Shown here: positions 49,822 through 60,728 of the stretch, piece after piece
How the letters are laid out: each line of letters begins with the position of its first letter
How positions within the stretch are numbered: position 1 is the stretch's first letter
Assembly (NCBI GenBank): GCA_903872505.1
Contig: CAIQKV010000078.1
Location: 1-64,000, forward strand
DNA: 64,000 nt
Direction of reading: 5' to 3'
From: an uncultured Opitutia bacterium
GTDB lineage: Bacteria > Verrucomicrobiota > Verrucomicrobiia > Opitutales > Opitutaceae
Made by a program: the position numbers and the translations under genes
The notes under the pieces: model-generated
The model's database searches: none
Told to the model about the DNA's origin: nothing
Seen by the model: the letters and a program-made list of their open reading frames with translations, nothing else

Positions 49822-49949
49822 TGTCCCCGTAGCCTTGGCGAAGGAGGATGACGACCCAATCCCTCGACGGGCTTGGGACCGTAAGCTTGTCGAAACGGCC
49901 GGATGGATTGCTTCGTCGTCCCGCCGGGACGGGACTCCTCGCAATGACA
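49822..49949. repeat. Probable dispersed intergenic repeat fragments
   Basis: The rest of the 293-bp gap between the HAD and ABC-F genes holds no gene. Bases 49905-49949 form an imperfect hairpin (ATTGC paired with GCAAT outside, GTCCCG with CGGGAC inside). The text resembles dispersed repeats known in many bacterial genomes. Copies were not found elsewhere in this window, so the call is tentative. Confidence 0.35.
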
Positions 49950-49970
49950 ATAGGGCGGACCCGCCCCGCA

Positions 49971-51767
<1,797 letters not shown>

Positions 51768-51791
51768 GGGTAGAACCGTGCAGCGTGGACA

Positions 51792-52583
51792 ATGACCGCC
51801 CGAGAGCGCAAGGTTCCTGTGCAAATGGTTCCTCCCCCGCGCTACAACGTCCTCGGCGTCGGCGTGTCCGCCCTCACCCTCCTGCAGACCCGCGATCTCG
51901 TGCTGGGCGCCCGCGGCGCCCTCCGGCTCGGCTACGTGTGCGTCACGCCGGTCCACGCTGTCAGCGAGGCGCAGGCCGACCCGGCGTTCCGGAAGATCCT
52001 CAACGCGTCGTTTCTCACCACCCCCGACGGCATGCCGCTGGTCTGGCTCGGCCCGCGCGGCGTCGGGCGCGTGTACGGCCCCGACCTCATGCTCGCCGTC
52101 TGCGATGCCGGCCGGACCGTCGGGCTGAGACATTATTTCTATGGCGGCGCGCCGGGCGTAGCCGAATTGCTGCGCGAGAAACTCTCCGCGCGTTTTCCCG
52201 GGCTCGAGGTCGTCGGCACCTTCACCCCGCCCTACCGCCCGCTCAACCCCGACGAAGCCGCCGCGCTCCGCGCCGACGTGGCCCGCACGCGCCCCGACGT
52301 CATCTGGGTCGGGCTGGGCACGCCGAAGCAGGAGCGTTTCATGGCCGAAAACTGCGAAAAACTCGACGCCGGGCTGCTGATCGGCGTCGGCGCGGCGTTC
52401 GATTTCCACTCGGGCCGGGTGCGGCAGGCGCCGCGCTGGATGCAGCGCAGCGGGCTGGAGTGGTTCTTCCGGCTCTGCACCGAACCCCGCCGGCTCGGCC
52501 CGCGCTACCTGACAACGAACCCGCTCTTCGTGCTGCGCGTCTTCGCCCAGAAAATCGGACTGAAGAAGTACCCGCTCGACTAG
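51792..52583 (+). CDS. WecG/TagA/CpsF-family glycosyltransferase
   Basis: A 263-residue GT26 enzyme. TTPDGMPLVW (near 77) and GLGTPKQERFMAEN (near 175) are the family motifs, with FDFHSGRVRQAPRWMQRSGL at the end. These enzymes transfer a sugar (often N-acetylmannosamine or its uronate) to an undecaprenyl-linked acceptor at the inner membrane. It is divergent from the ABC-F gene and about 4 kb from the polysaccharide cluster that ends the window, so it may supply the same pathway. Confidence 0.85.
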   Translation: MTARERKVPVQMVPPPRYNVLGVGVSALTLLQTRDLVLGARGALRLGYVCVTPVHAVSEAQADPAFRKILNASFLTTPDGMPLVWLGPRGVGRVYGPDLMLAVCDAGRTVGLRHYFYGGAPGVAELLREKLSARFPGLEVVGTFTPPYRPLNPDEAAALRADVARTRPDVIWVGLGTPKQERFMAENCEKLDAGLLIGVGAAFDFHSGRVRQAPRWMQRSGLEWFFRLCTEPRRLGPRYLTTNPLFVLRVFAQKIGLKKYPLD

Positions 52584-53245
52584 AACAGTTTCCGCTGCTG
52601 CAGCGCGTCGCGTTTTTCCGCATCCAGCGTGCTCAGCGCCAGCAGCTGCATCACCGTCAGCCCCGCGAGTCTCGGCTCCCGGGCGAGCGAAGCGAGCAGC
52701 AGCGCGCCGGCCAGCGCGTCGTAGAGCGCAGCGTGATACCGCCGGCGCTCCGGCGGACAGTGTTCCTTCGCCAGGACGTCGAGCTCGGCCTGCAGGCCGC
52801 ACCGGGTGACGAGCGTCTCCAGCCGGCCGGAGTCGAGGTCGGGATAAAACTGGGCGTACAGGCGCGCCGAATCGATCCACGGGCCCCACTCGATCACGCG
52901 CTCCCCCGGCCGGGCGAAATCCGGCGAGTTCCGCGGATACGGCCAGACCGACTTCAGCAGCCCGTTCTCCACGCCGGCATAATGCGCCGCCAGCGGACCG
53001 CGCTCGCGCAACCCCGCAAAATACTCCCATTCCTCGGCAAACGGCTCCTCGCCCGCCAGCATCGCCGCCTGCAACCCGTGCACCGCCACGTCCTCGGCCC
53101 GCACCGCACCCGTCGCCCGGCACAGCCGCGTGCGGGTGCCCGTGATCTTCCCGCCGCGCACCTCGGCCACGCCGAACTCGAGGATGCCGGAGGACCGGCT
53201 GCCCTCGAAGTCCACGAAGAAGATCGGCTGCTCGGTCCAGGTCAT
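52580..53245 (-). CDS. DEDDh-type 3'-5' exonuclease-like protein
   Basis: A 221-residue protein of the DnaQ-like RNase H fold. VDFEGSRSSGILEFGVAEVR (from residue 11) gives the DxE motif, and HAALYDALAGALLL near 175 gives the Hx(4)D motif; the middle Asp is probably D126 in WIDSARLYAQ. No polymerase or other domain is attached. It may degrade RNA or DNA. It converges on the GT26 gene with the two stop codons sharing CTAG. Confidence 0.7.
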   Translation of the reverse strand: MTWTEQPIFFVDFEGSRSSGILEFGVAEVRGGKITGTRTRLCRATGAVRAEDVAVHGLQAAMLAGEEPFAEEWEYFAGLRERGPLAAHYAGVENGLLKSVWPYPRNSPDFARPGERVIEWGPWIDSARLYAQFYPDLDSGRLETLVTRCGLQAELDVLAKEHCPPERRRYHAALYDALAGALLLASLAREPRLAGLTVMQLLALSTLDAEKRDALQQRKLF

Positions 53246-53337
53246 TTTCCTCCACGAAATACACCAATTGCGCGAATGTCATTCCTGCCTTTTCAATTTT
53301 TCGTGTCTTTCGGGGGATTCACGGTTTCAAAGGGACC

Positions 53338-54102
53338 GTGGATCTGACCCCCTACCGCGCCCTTCTGGCCGACCTCGCCGCGAAAAGCGGCGAGTTCATC
53401 CGGCCGTTTTTCGGGAGCCCCGACCTCGTCGTCGAGACGAAGGGCGATGCCACGCCCGTGACGCTCGCCGACCGCGGCGCCGAGGAGCTGATGCGCGCGA
53501 TGATCCGCCAGAAGTTTCCCGACCACGGCGTCATCGGCGAGGAGTTCGGCAGCGAACGCGCCGACGCCGAGTTTGTCTGGGTGCTGGACCCGATTGACGG
53601 CACCAAGTCCTTCGCGACCGCCTGCCCGCTCTTCGGCACGCTCATCGCCCTGCTCCACCGCGGGCAGCCGGTGCTGGGTGCGATCCACCAGCCGGTCCTC
53701 CGGCAGCTCATGGTCGGCGACGGCGCCACGACCACGCTCAACGGCCGCGCCGTCCGCGTGCGGCCGATGGCGCGGATCGAGGACGCCACCCTGCTCACCA
53801 CCAACACCCTCTCCCCCGCGAAATACCAGAATGGCCCGGCATTCGCCGCCCTCGCCGCCCGCGCCAAGCTGTTCCGCACCTGGGGCGACTGCTACGGCTA
53901 CCTGCTCGTCGCCGGCGGCTGGGCCGACGTAATGTGCGACCCGATCATGAACCCGTGGGACATCTCCGCGCTCATTCCCGTGGTCCGCGGCGCCGGCGGC
54001 ATCATCACCGACTGGCAAGGGGGCGACCCCGTCAACGCCAAGTCCATCGTCGCCGCTGGCCCCGCCCTGCACGCGCAGGTGATCAAGGCGCTGAATCCGT
54101 GA
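53338..54102 (+). CDS. hisN: HisN-like inositol-monophosphatase-family phosphatase
   Basis: A 254-residue Mg-dependent phosphatase. VIGEEFG (E68/E69) and DPIDGTKSF (D84, D87) bind the metals, and NPWDISAL supplies the third aspartate. The GDCYGYLLVAGGWADV segment is typical of the histidinol-phosphatase (HisN) branch. The likely reaction is histidinol phosphate to histidinol, but inositol phosphate or 3'-phosphoadenosine phosphate are possible substrates. The start is a GTG with AGGGA upstream. No other his gene is nearby. Confidence 0.75.
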   Translation: MDLTPYRALLADLAAKSGEFIRPFFGSPDLVVETKGDATPVTLADRGAEELMRAMIRQKFPDHGVIGEEFGSERADAEFVWVLDPIDGTKSFATACPLFGTLIALLHRGQPVLGAIHQPVLRQLMVGDGATTTLNGRAVRVRPMARIEDATLLTTNTLSPAKYQNGPAFAALAARAKLFRTWGDCYGYLLVAGGWADVMCDPIMNPWDISALIPVVRGAGGIITDWQGGDPVNAKSIVAAGPALHAQVIKALNP

Positions 54103-54151
54103 CGAAGGTTTTGTCTGCCCGTCGGTAGGATTCAGACAATATTTCCTTCCA

Positions 54152-54484
54152 ATGAATACTCTCCTGACAATTGGAGCAGTAATTCTTGGTTTGGTTATTT
54201 TCTTTGTATGGGCCGGTTATGATACGCGAAGAGCACATTTTCGTTTCCGACCTGCGGATGTTAAGTTCGCCTTGGATGATCTAGTATCCGAGCACTCATA
54301 CTCACTCGACAGATGGGATCTCTTTCTAGCGTGGCCCATAGGCGACACGTATCTTGAATCCATAAGGAAACGCTGTCTCACAATCGTCGCGGAGTGCCCT
54401 CACCAAGATCCGAATAGATATCTCAGCCCAGAGGGTATTGAAAGAGTGCGCCAGATTTTGAAGGAATTACAGGAGCACACGTAG
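54152..54484 (+). CDS. Hypothetical single-pass membrane protein, low-GC orphan
   Basis: A 110-residue protein I do not recognise. Residues 4-21 form one transmembrane helix (LLTIGAVILGLVIFFVWAG), probably N-out with a cytoplasmic helical tail (DRWDLFLAWP, then SPEGIERVRQILKELQ). Codon use is rich in AT-ending codons (GAT, AGA, ATA), unlike every neighbour, and GC is far below the window average. This suggests a recent arrival by transfer. No repeat or mobile-element gene borders it. Confidence 0.6.
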   Translation: MNTLLTIGAVILGLVIFFVWAGYDTRRAHFRFRPADVKFALDDLVSEHSYSLDRWDLFLAWPIGDTYLESIRKRCLTIVAECPHQDPNRYLSPEGIERVRQILKELQEHT

Positions 54485-54526
54485 CAAGTCATTCTCACCA
54501 ATGAGCGAGAGAGACAGCACTTAGCG

Positions 54527-54880
54527 CTACTTTCGCGCCGCCCAGCTGGCCGTGATGCGGGAGGTAAAACCGCCGCGCGCCTTCCAGTCGGCGATGATCG
54601 TCAGCTCGCGCGGCTGGAGGGCCTTGCCGAGGTCGTCGCAGATCTTGTTCGTCGCCGCCTCGAAGAAGATGCCCTCGTTCCGGAACGCATGGAAATAGAG
54701 TTTCAGCGACTTCAGCTCGACGCACTTCTTGTCCGCCACGTAGCGCACGGTGATCTCGGCGAAGTCCGGGTGGCCGGTCATCGGGCACAGCGACGTGAAC
54801 TCGTGGTGCGTGTGCTCGATCACGTAGTCGCGCGACCGCGCGGGATTCGGGAAGGTCTCGAGAAGTTTCGGGTCGGCCAT
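54527..54880 (-). CDS. queF: NADPH-dependent preQ0 reductase
   Basis: A 117-residue enzyme of the short (type I) QueF class that reduces 7-cyano-7-deazaguanine to preQ1 for queuosine in tRNA. The nucleophile is C32 in TSLCPMTGHPDF, with D39 seven residues later as in Bacillus QueF; ELKSLKLY binds NADPH and FRNEGIFFE carries the conserved glutamate. It follows rny by 25 bp on the same strand, so no dedicated riboswitch is expected or seen. Confidence 0.95.
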   Translation of the reverse strand: MADPKLLETFPNPARSRDYVIEHTHHEFTSLCPMTGHPDFAEITVRYVADKKCVELKSLKLYFHAFRNEGIFFEAATNKICDDLGKALQPRELTIIADWKARGGFTSRITASWAARK

Positions 54881-54905
54881 GGGAAAACTGGGCTGAATAT
54901 CGGGT

Positions 54906-56486
54906 TCAGGTCGCCGTCTCGGTGAACCGCTGCTCGCGGATGACGGTGATCTTGATCGCGCTGGGATACTGCAGTTCGGCCTCGATCTTGGTGCGCAGCG
55001 CCTTCGCCAGCTCGCGCGCCTGGTCGTCGGTGACGGTCGCCGGCGCCACCACCACGCGGATCTCGCGGCCCGCCTGGACGGCGAAGGCCTGCTGCACGCC
55101 GTCGAGCGTGAGGGCGAGTTTCTCCAGCCGCTCGATGCGCTGGGCGTAGATGGCGGCCGACTCGGCGCGCGCGCCGGGCCGGACCGCGGAGATCGTGTCG
55201 GCCAGGATCACGAGGCCCGCGTAGACGGTCTCGGGCTTCACCTCCTCGTGGTGGGCCGCGACGGCGTTGACGACGATGGGCGTCTCGCCGTGGCGCTTGA
55301 TGAACTCGGCGCCGATGTGGGCGTGGCTGCCCTCCAGGTCGCTGCTGGCGGCCTTGCCGATGTCGTGCAGCAGGCCGGCGCGCTTCGCGACATTGGGGTC
55401 GAGCCCGACCTCGCTCGCGAGGATCGAGGCGATGAACCCCGTCTCGATCGAGTGGTCGAGGGCGTTCTGGTTGTAGGAAAAACGGAATTTCAGCCCGCCG
55501 AGCAGCTTGATGATCTCGGGGTGCAGCCCGTTGATGTTGAGCTGCCCCACCGCCGCCTCGCCCGCCTGCGTGACGGTGAGGTCGATCTCCTCCTGCGCGC
55601 GCTTCACGAACTCCTCGATGCTCGCCGGGTGGATGCGCCCGTCCTTCACCAGCGCCTCGAGCGCGACGCGCGCGACCTCGCGGCGCACCGGGTCGAAGGA
55701 CGAGAGCAGCACCATCGACGGCGACTCGTCGATCAGCACGGTCACGCCCGTGGCGGACTCGAACGCCTTGATGTTGCGCCCCTCGCGGCCGATGATCCGG
55801 CCCTTCATGTCCTCGCTGGGCAGCGCCACCTGCGTGGAGGTGAGGTCGTTGCTGGGCTGGCTCGCGAGCCGCTGCATCATGGCGATGAGGATGCGGCGCG
55901 CCTCCGTCTGCAGCTCCTGCTCGGATTTCTCCATCAGGTCGCGGCGGAGGCCGCGCAACTCGTCCTGGCACTCGAGTTGGACCTCCTCGCGGAGGGCGCG
56001 GCGGATCTCGTCGGCGTCCATCTGGGAAACGCCCTCGAGCCGCTTGCGCACGCTCTTGGAGAGGGAACGGATCGCATCGCGGGCCTGGGTCACGGCAGCG
56101 TTTTCGCGGTTCAGGCGCTCCTGCCGCTGTTCAAACTGGTAGTCGAGGAGCGCGAGCGACTCCTCGTGGGCGCGGATCTCGCGCAGGCGGACGTCGGCCT
56201 CGATCTCGTGGCGGTCGAACTCCCGGTTGGCCACGGCGCGCTTGTCCTGGATCTCCGCCTCGGCCTTCTGCTTCAGCTCCTCGGCGGCCACCGCGGCCTC
56301 GCGGCGCGCGACCTCGATCAGTTCCGCGGCCTGCTCGCGCGCGGCGCGGCGGGTGTGGCGGGTGAGCGCCCACACGACGAGGAACCCGATGGCGCCGCCG
56401 ATCACGAGTGCGCCCGGCAGCGACCAGTCACCGAGGTCGGTGTCGGCGGTCGGGACGGCAAGGAGGGCTGCGCAGGCGAAAATCAA
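54906..56486 (-). CDS. rny: Ribonuclease Y
   Basis: A 526-residue endoribonuclease that initiates mRNA decay at the inner membrane. Order: one N-terminal transmembrane helix near 27-41 (PGALVIGGAIGFLVVWAL), a coiled coil from about 45 to 190, a KH domain near 215-280 (PSEDMKGRIIGREGRNIKAF), and an HD domain with AGLLHDIGKA near 370. Probably cotranscribed with queF. The start is the first in-frame ATG. Confidence 0.94.
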   Translation of the reverse strand: MIFACAALLAVPTADTDLGDWSLPGALVIGGAIGFLVVWALTRHTRRAAREQAAELIEVARREAAVAAEELKQKAEAEIQDKRAVANREFDRHEIEADVRLREIRAHEESLALLDYQFEQRQERLNRENAAVTQARDAIRSLSKSVRKRLEGVSQMDADEIRRALREEVQLECQDELRGLRRDLMEKSEQELQTEARRILIAMMQRLASQPSNDLTSTQVALPSEDMKGRIIGREGRNIKAFESATGVTVLIDESPSMVLLSSFDPVRREVARVALEALVKDGRIHPASIEEFVKRAQEEIDLTVTQAGEAAVGQLNINGLHPEIIKLLGGLKFRFSYNQNALDHSIETGFIASILASEVGLDPNVAKRAGLLHDIGKAASSDLEGSHAHIGAEFIKRHGETPIVVNAVAAHHEEVKPETVYAGLVILADTISAVRPGARAESAAIYAQRIERLEKLALTLDGVQQAFAVQAGREIRVVVAPATVTDDQARELAKALRTKIEAELQYPSAIKITVIREQRFTETAT

Positions 56487-56521
56487 AGGACGCGAACCCT
56501 AAGCGCTGCACGCCCGAAAGT

Positions 56522-58204
56522 TCAACCTTTCTTCCAGTCCGGCGGGGCCGCGAAACGGGCCGGTTCGCTCGCGAACACCGGCAGGGTCTGGTCGAGCACC
56601 GCCTGCATCCGGGCCAGCGCGGCGGCCTCGCCGTCGCGGGCGTCGGTCTGCATCAGCACGTAAGCCCATCGGTCGGCGCGGGCGTGGGCCACGCGGTTCC
56701 AGGCGTCGAGCGCCAGCCGCTGCCAGGGCGTGGCGACCACCCGGTCGCCGCCGACAAACCAGTACGCGACGAGCTGCGGCACGACCACCGGCCCGCGCGG
56801 CGTCTGCACCGCGCGTTGCACGTGCAGGATCGTGGCCGGAAAATCCCCGTCACGATGGCCCGGGGTGGCGAAGCGATGTTCGCCCGCCGCCTTGATCGTC
56901 CAGCCCTGGCCGACCACGCAGAGCTCGGGCCGGTGGATCGACGAGCGGTCGTGTCCGCTCAGCACGATCGACAAAAAAACCTGCCGCGCCGAATCGGCCA
57001 CGGCCACGTAGCGCATGCGCGAATAGCCGGTGTCCGGCGGCAGGATGTCGCGCTCGACCGCCGTCACCGCCGTCCGCCGCCCGATCCACTCGGTGCCGAG
57101 GAAGACCGGCAGGCCGACCGGATTCTGCCCGTCCGCCGCCAGCCGCACGCCGACCTGGCCGCGCGGCGGCAGCGCCGCCAGCCGCGCGAGAAAAAGCATC
57201 TCGCCCGCCACCAGCACACAGACCCCGCCCGCCACCAGCCAGGATTTCCGGTGTAGCGCAGGCGCCCTCGCCGGCAATTCCCTAGAGCAGGCGGGGACGC
57301 CGGCGTTGCTTTCCGGAAACCACCTCGCCAGCACTCTCGCCCCGAGCAGCAGGCCGCCGAGGACGATCCCGAACACGCCCCAACCCATGACGTCATGCGC
57401 GTGCTCGCCCCACGACTGCCCGCCCCAGCGCGCGGCGAACACGATCGACGAGATGCGCGCGACGTTGCCGAGGTAGATCAGCGGAAAGCACAGCAACAGC
57501 AGCGCGGCCCGCCGCCACCAGGTGTGGAAATTGAGATAACCGGTGAGCAACGACAGCGCGAGCAGCGCCATGAGCGAGCGCACGCCCGAGCAGGCCGCCG
57601 CGACGTCGTAGCTGTAGCGCCCGTCCGGCGCCACCAGCTGCGTGCCGTTCTGGATCACGCCGATGCCCGCGGCGTGCGCGAGCCCCGCGCTCGCCTTGAT
57701 GACCCACAGCCGCAGCCAGAAGCCCGCCGAGTCGAGCGCGTTGAACGGGATCGCCAGCACCATGAACCCAAGCGGAAACATCGCCGCCGCGCCCCAGCGG
57801 CGCCCGCCGCCGAGCCGCAGCCCGCCCCACGCAAACAGCAGCAGGGCGATGATCGAGATGCGCGCCTGCTGCGCCGCAAAGCCCAGCGCATGCAGCGCGA
57901 GCCCGAGCACCATGGCCAACAGCGCCGGCCAGATCGTCTCGCCTTCCGCCTTTCTACTTTCTCCTTTCTCCTTTGCCTGCAGATTCCGCCAAAGCAGCCA
58001 CCCGCTCAGGACCAGGACCAGCAGCCCGTGCTCGGTCTCGGACTCGGGGTTGAACCACTGGAAGCCCCACCACCAGAACAGCGAGGCCGACTTGATATAG
58101 CCGAACGACGCGTTGCCGAAAAACTGAAACACCGCCGCGCCGGCCAGCGCGCACAGTCCCGCGGGGAGCCACCGGCGTTGCGAACTCTCGGCCGGCGGAT
58201 TCAT
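56522..58204 (-). CDS. Exosortase fused to EpsI-like domain
   Basis: A 560-residue membrane protein. Residues 1-290 are an exosortase with about eight transmembrane helices and its catalytic residues: C205 in AAACSGVRS, R250 in GNVARI and H270 in HAHDVMGWG. Residues 380-550 form a soluble EpsI-type domain (GYSRMRYVAVADSARQVFLS, GHDRSSIHRPELCVVGQGW). Exosortases cleave PEP-CTERM-type sorting signals and attach proteins to the envelope or exopolysaccharide; EpsI is usually a partner. The start is the ATG at 58204, overlapping the glycosyltransferase stop by 4 nt. Confidence 0.85.
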   Translation of the reverse strand: MNPPAESSQRRWLPAGLCALAGAAVFQFFGNASFGYIKSASLFWWWGFQWFNPESETEHGLLVLVLSGWLLWRNLQAKEKGESRKAEGETIWPALLAMVLGLALHALGFAAQQARISIIALLLFAWGGLRLGGGRRWGAAAMFPLGFMVLAIPFNALDSAGFWLRLWVIKASAGLAHAAGIGVIQNGTQLVAPDGRYSYDVAAACSGVRSLMALLALSLLTGYLNFHTWWRRAALLLLCFPLIYLGNVARISSIVFAARWGGQSWGEHAHDVMGWGVFGIVLGGLLLGARVLARWFPESNAGVPACSRELPARAPALHRKSWLVAGGVCVLVAGEMLFLARLAALPPRGQVGVRLAADGQNPVGLPVFLGTEWIGRRTAVTAVERDILPPDTGYSRMRYVAVADSARQVFLSIVLSGHDRSSIHRPELCVVGQGWTIKAAGEHRFATPGHRDGDFPATILHVQRAVQTPRGPVVVPQLVAYWFVGGDRVVATPWQRLALDAWNRVAHARADRWAYVLMQTDARDGEAAALARMQAVLDQTLPVFASEPARFAAPPDWKKG

Positions 58205-59301
58205 GGCGTGAGCTTCAGCGTCTCCAGGATCGCCGTCACGCGTTCGCGCGCCAGCCGCGCGTAGCTGAACTCCGCCGCGCGCCGCAGGCCGGCCGCGCGC
58301 CGTTCCGCCGCCAGCGCGTCGTCCGTGCAAATCCGCCGCAGCGCCTCGCCTGCCGCGGCCGTATCGGTGAAATCGACCAAACACGCCGCGCCTTCCGCGA
58401 CCTCGCGCAGCACCGGCAGGTCCTGCAGCACGCAGGGGCAGCCGCACGCCATCGCCTCGGTCACGCTCTTGCCGAACGTCTCCTCCGCCGTCGGCAGCAC
58501 GTGGGCGCGCGCGCCGCGGTACAGCGCCGGCAGGGCCGCGTCATCGATCCAGCCGAGAAACCGCGTGTCGCCCGCCACGCCCAGCGCGTGCGCGCAGGCC
58601 TGCGCCCGGGCCCGGCCCCCATCCCAGTCGCCGCCCACCAGCACGAGGGGAAACTGCGCGCGCAGGTCCGGCGCGAGCCGCGCGTAGGCGGCGAGAGCCA
58701 GCTCCGCGCGTTTGTACGGATAAAAATTCGCCGCCCACAGCAGGTACCGCGGCGGCAAACCGTCGCCGCCCGCCGGCCCGTCGGGCCGGAACTCCTCGTG
58801 ACGCAACCCCTCCGGGCTCACGATCATCTTCCCGCGCGGAGTGAGGTGCGCCGCAGTCCATTGCGAGTTCGCGATCACCAGCGCGGCCCGTCGCAGTCCC
58901 CGCGCTACGGCGGCGCGGCGGTAGAGCGCGCCCAGGCCGCCGCCGGACCGCAGGTGATGCAGCGTGAAGACGTGCATCACCACCGGCAGCCCCGCGCTCC
59001 GCACCGGCACAAAGCCCACCGTCAGCAGCGCCGCGGCCCCGCGCCGCCGGGCCTCGGGGGCGACGCGAAAATGATCGGCCCACAGCCGCGCCACACGCCG
59101 GTCGTTGGCGGGAAACGTCCGCACCACCTCCACGCGCGGGTCGGCGATCTCCCACGGCTGCTCCGGCCCGGCGAACAGGAGCCAGTTCACCCCGGGAAAC
59201 TGCCGCAGCGCCTCCGCGACGAAGCCTTGGAACAGCGTAGTCAGCCCCGTGCGCCGCCGGGGGTTTTCGCAGAGCATGGAAAGCGCGAGCGTGACGGGCA
59301 C
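58201..59301 (-). CDS. GT4-type glycosyltransferase
   Basis: A 366-residue family 4 glycosyltransferase with a GT-B fold. LLWAANFYPYKRAELALAAY is the linker to the C-terminal Rossmann domain, and VLPTAEETFGKSVTEAMACG contains the EX7E-type motif that binds the nucleotide sugar. I chose the GTG at 59301 because GGAAG lies eight nt upstream; the frame is open to 59586 but overlaps the flippase gene. It is translationally coupled to the exosortase gene. Confidence 0.8.
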   Translation of the reverse strand: MPVTLALSMLCENPRRRTGLTTLFQGFVAEALRQFPGVNWLLFAGPEQPWEIADPRVEVVRTFPANDRRVARLWADHFRVAPEARRRGAAALLTVGFVPVRSAGLPVVMHVFTLHHLRSGGGLGALYRRAAVARGLRRAALVIANSQWTAAHLTPRGKMIVSPEGLRHEEFRPDGPAGGDGLPPRYLLWAANFYPYKRAELALAAYARLAPDLRAQFPLVLVGGDWDGGRARAQACAHALGVAGDTRFLGWIDDAALPALYRGARAHVLPTAEETFGKSVTEAMACGCPCVLQDLPVLREVAEGAACLVDFTDTAAAGEALRRICTDDALAAERRAAGLRRAAEFSYARLARERVTAILETLKLTP

Positions 59302-59414
59302 GCGCCGAGCTTCCAAGAAACGCCGCGGCGCGCAAAAGGAAAATCCGCCCGCACCGCGCATGAAAGGCTGGCCACCACCGCCGTTCGGCGCAGCAATATC
59401 GCTGTTCCACTCGC

Positions 59415-60728
59415 ATGAGTTCGCCAACACTTTCCTCGACTCATTCCTCCGGCGAACCTTGGCGCAACTTTGTCTGGCTCGTCGGCGGCCGCATCCTGCG
59501 TATGGCGCTGAGCATCGCGGTCGGGGCCTGGGTGGCAAGGCAGCTGGGCCCGGCCAACTACGGGCTACTGAACTCGGCGCAGGCAATCGTGATGATGGTG
59601 CTGGCGTTCGTGGGACTCGGGCTGGACAGCTTGGTGCGGCAGCGGTTGGTGCGCGAGCCGGCCGCCAGCGGGAGCATTCTGGGAACGTGTATCGGATTGC
59701 GCACCGCGGCAGGGTTGCTCGCGTATGGCGCCCTCGCCCTGGCCGCCAGCCGGGCTGACCCCATTCAGCGCGGGTTGTGGCTGGTGCTAGGCACGATGCT
59801 CGTGACGCACACCCCCCTCAGCATCGATTTCTGGTTTCAAGCGAATTTGCAGATGCGCCATTCCGCCATCGCCCAGAATTTGGCGTTTGTGCTGTCTTCC
59901 GCGCTACGTGTGGCGCTAATCCTCGCCGGCGCGCCAGTGATTTGTTTTGCCGCCGTCATCGTGCTCGATGGACCCGTCACCGCGCTCTACCTGCTGGTGG
60001 TCTACACGCAGAAGGCGCCAGCCCAGCATTTCACCTGGCGCGCCGAGCTCGCCCGCGGGTGGCTGCACGCCTGTTGGCCCCTGCTAGCAGCCAGCGTTGT
60101 GACCGCGATGTTCGCCCGGATTGACCAGGCGCTCATCCTCTGGCTCGCGGGGCCGGTGGAGGCGGGTCGCTTCGCCGCTGCCAGCCGGGTGTTTGAACTG
60201 GTCGCGTTTGTGCCGGTGGCGCTGGTCACCAGCCTGGTGGCCTCCATTGCCAGCAGTCGGGCAGCGGGACCGGCCGCGATCGAGCAGGCCGCGCGACGGG
60301 CGCTCAACGCCGTCGCCGGCCTCGGCTGGCTACTCGCCGCCGGGCTGGCCGCGAGCTCTGGCCCGATCATTGCGGGGCTGTTTGGTACTGCCTACGCCGG
60401 CAGCGAGAACCCGCTGCGCCTTCTCGCGGTTGCGCTGCTGATCCAAGGATTGGGCGCCGTCCGCACCGAATGCTGGGTCAGCGCGGGCTGGCCGGGCCGG
60501 CTGCTGGTGGCCACGCTGGCCGGAGCTGTGCTCAATGCCGGGCTCGCCCTGTGGTGGATCCCGCTTTGGGGGGCAAGCGGGGCGGCGGGCGCGGCTCTAG
60601 TCTCCCTCGCTGTTTCCCATGTGGCCACGAGCTTCTGGTGGCCCGACGCTCGGGATTTCGCCCGTTGGCAGTTGCAGGCGCTGGCCGGCGCCGCTCTGTG
60701 GCGGCCGTCCAAACCCCCACCCGCATGA
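59415..60728 (+). CDS. Wzx-type polysaccharide flippase
   Basis: A 437-residue integral membrane protein of the polysaccharide transporter (MOP) superfamily, with 12 or more hydrophobic helices. VWLVGGRILRMALSIAVGAW is the first helix and YGLLNSAQAIVMMVLAFVGL the second. It moves undecaprenyl-linked oligosaccharides across the inner membrane. Its end overlaps the next glycosyltransferase by 4 nt. The specific sugar is unknown. Confidence 0.8.
   Translation: MSSPTLSSTHSSGEPWRNFVWLVGGRILRMALSIAVGAWVARQLGPANYGLLNSAQAIVMMVLAFVGLGLDSLVRQRLVREPAASGSILGTCIGLRTAAGLLAYGALALAASRADPIQRGLWLVLGTMLVTHTPLSIDFWFQANLQMRHSAIAQNLAFVLSSALRVALILAGAPVICFAAVIVLDGPVTALYLLVVYTQKAPAQHFTWRAELARGWLHACWPLLAASVVTAMFARIDQALILWLAGPVEAGRFAAASRVFELVAFVPVALVTSLVASIASSRAAGPAAIEQAARRALNAVAGLGWLLAAGLAASSGPIIAGLFGTAYAGSENPLRLLAVALLIQGLGAVRTECWVSAGWPGRLLVATLAGAVLNAGLALWWIPLWGASGAAGAALVSLAVSHVATSFWWPDARDFARWQLQALAGAALWRPSKPPPA

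Noticed and set aside
53320-53340. CACGGT/ACCGTG dyad at the hisN start
   Set aside because: Only 6 bp per arm in a high-GC context, so it may be chance.
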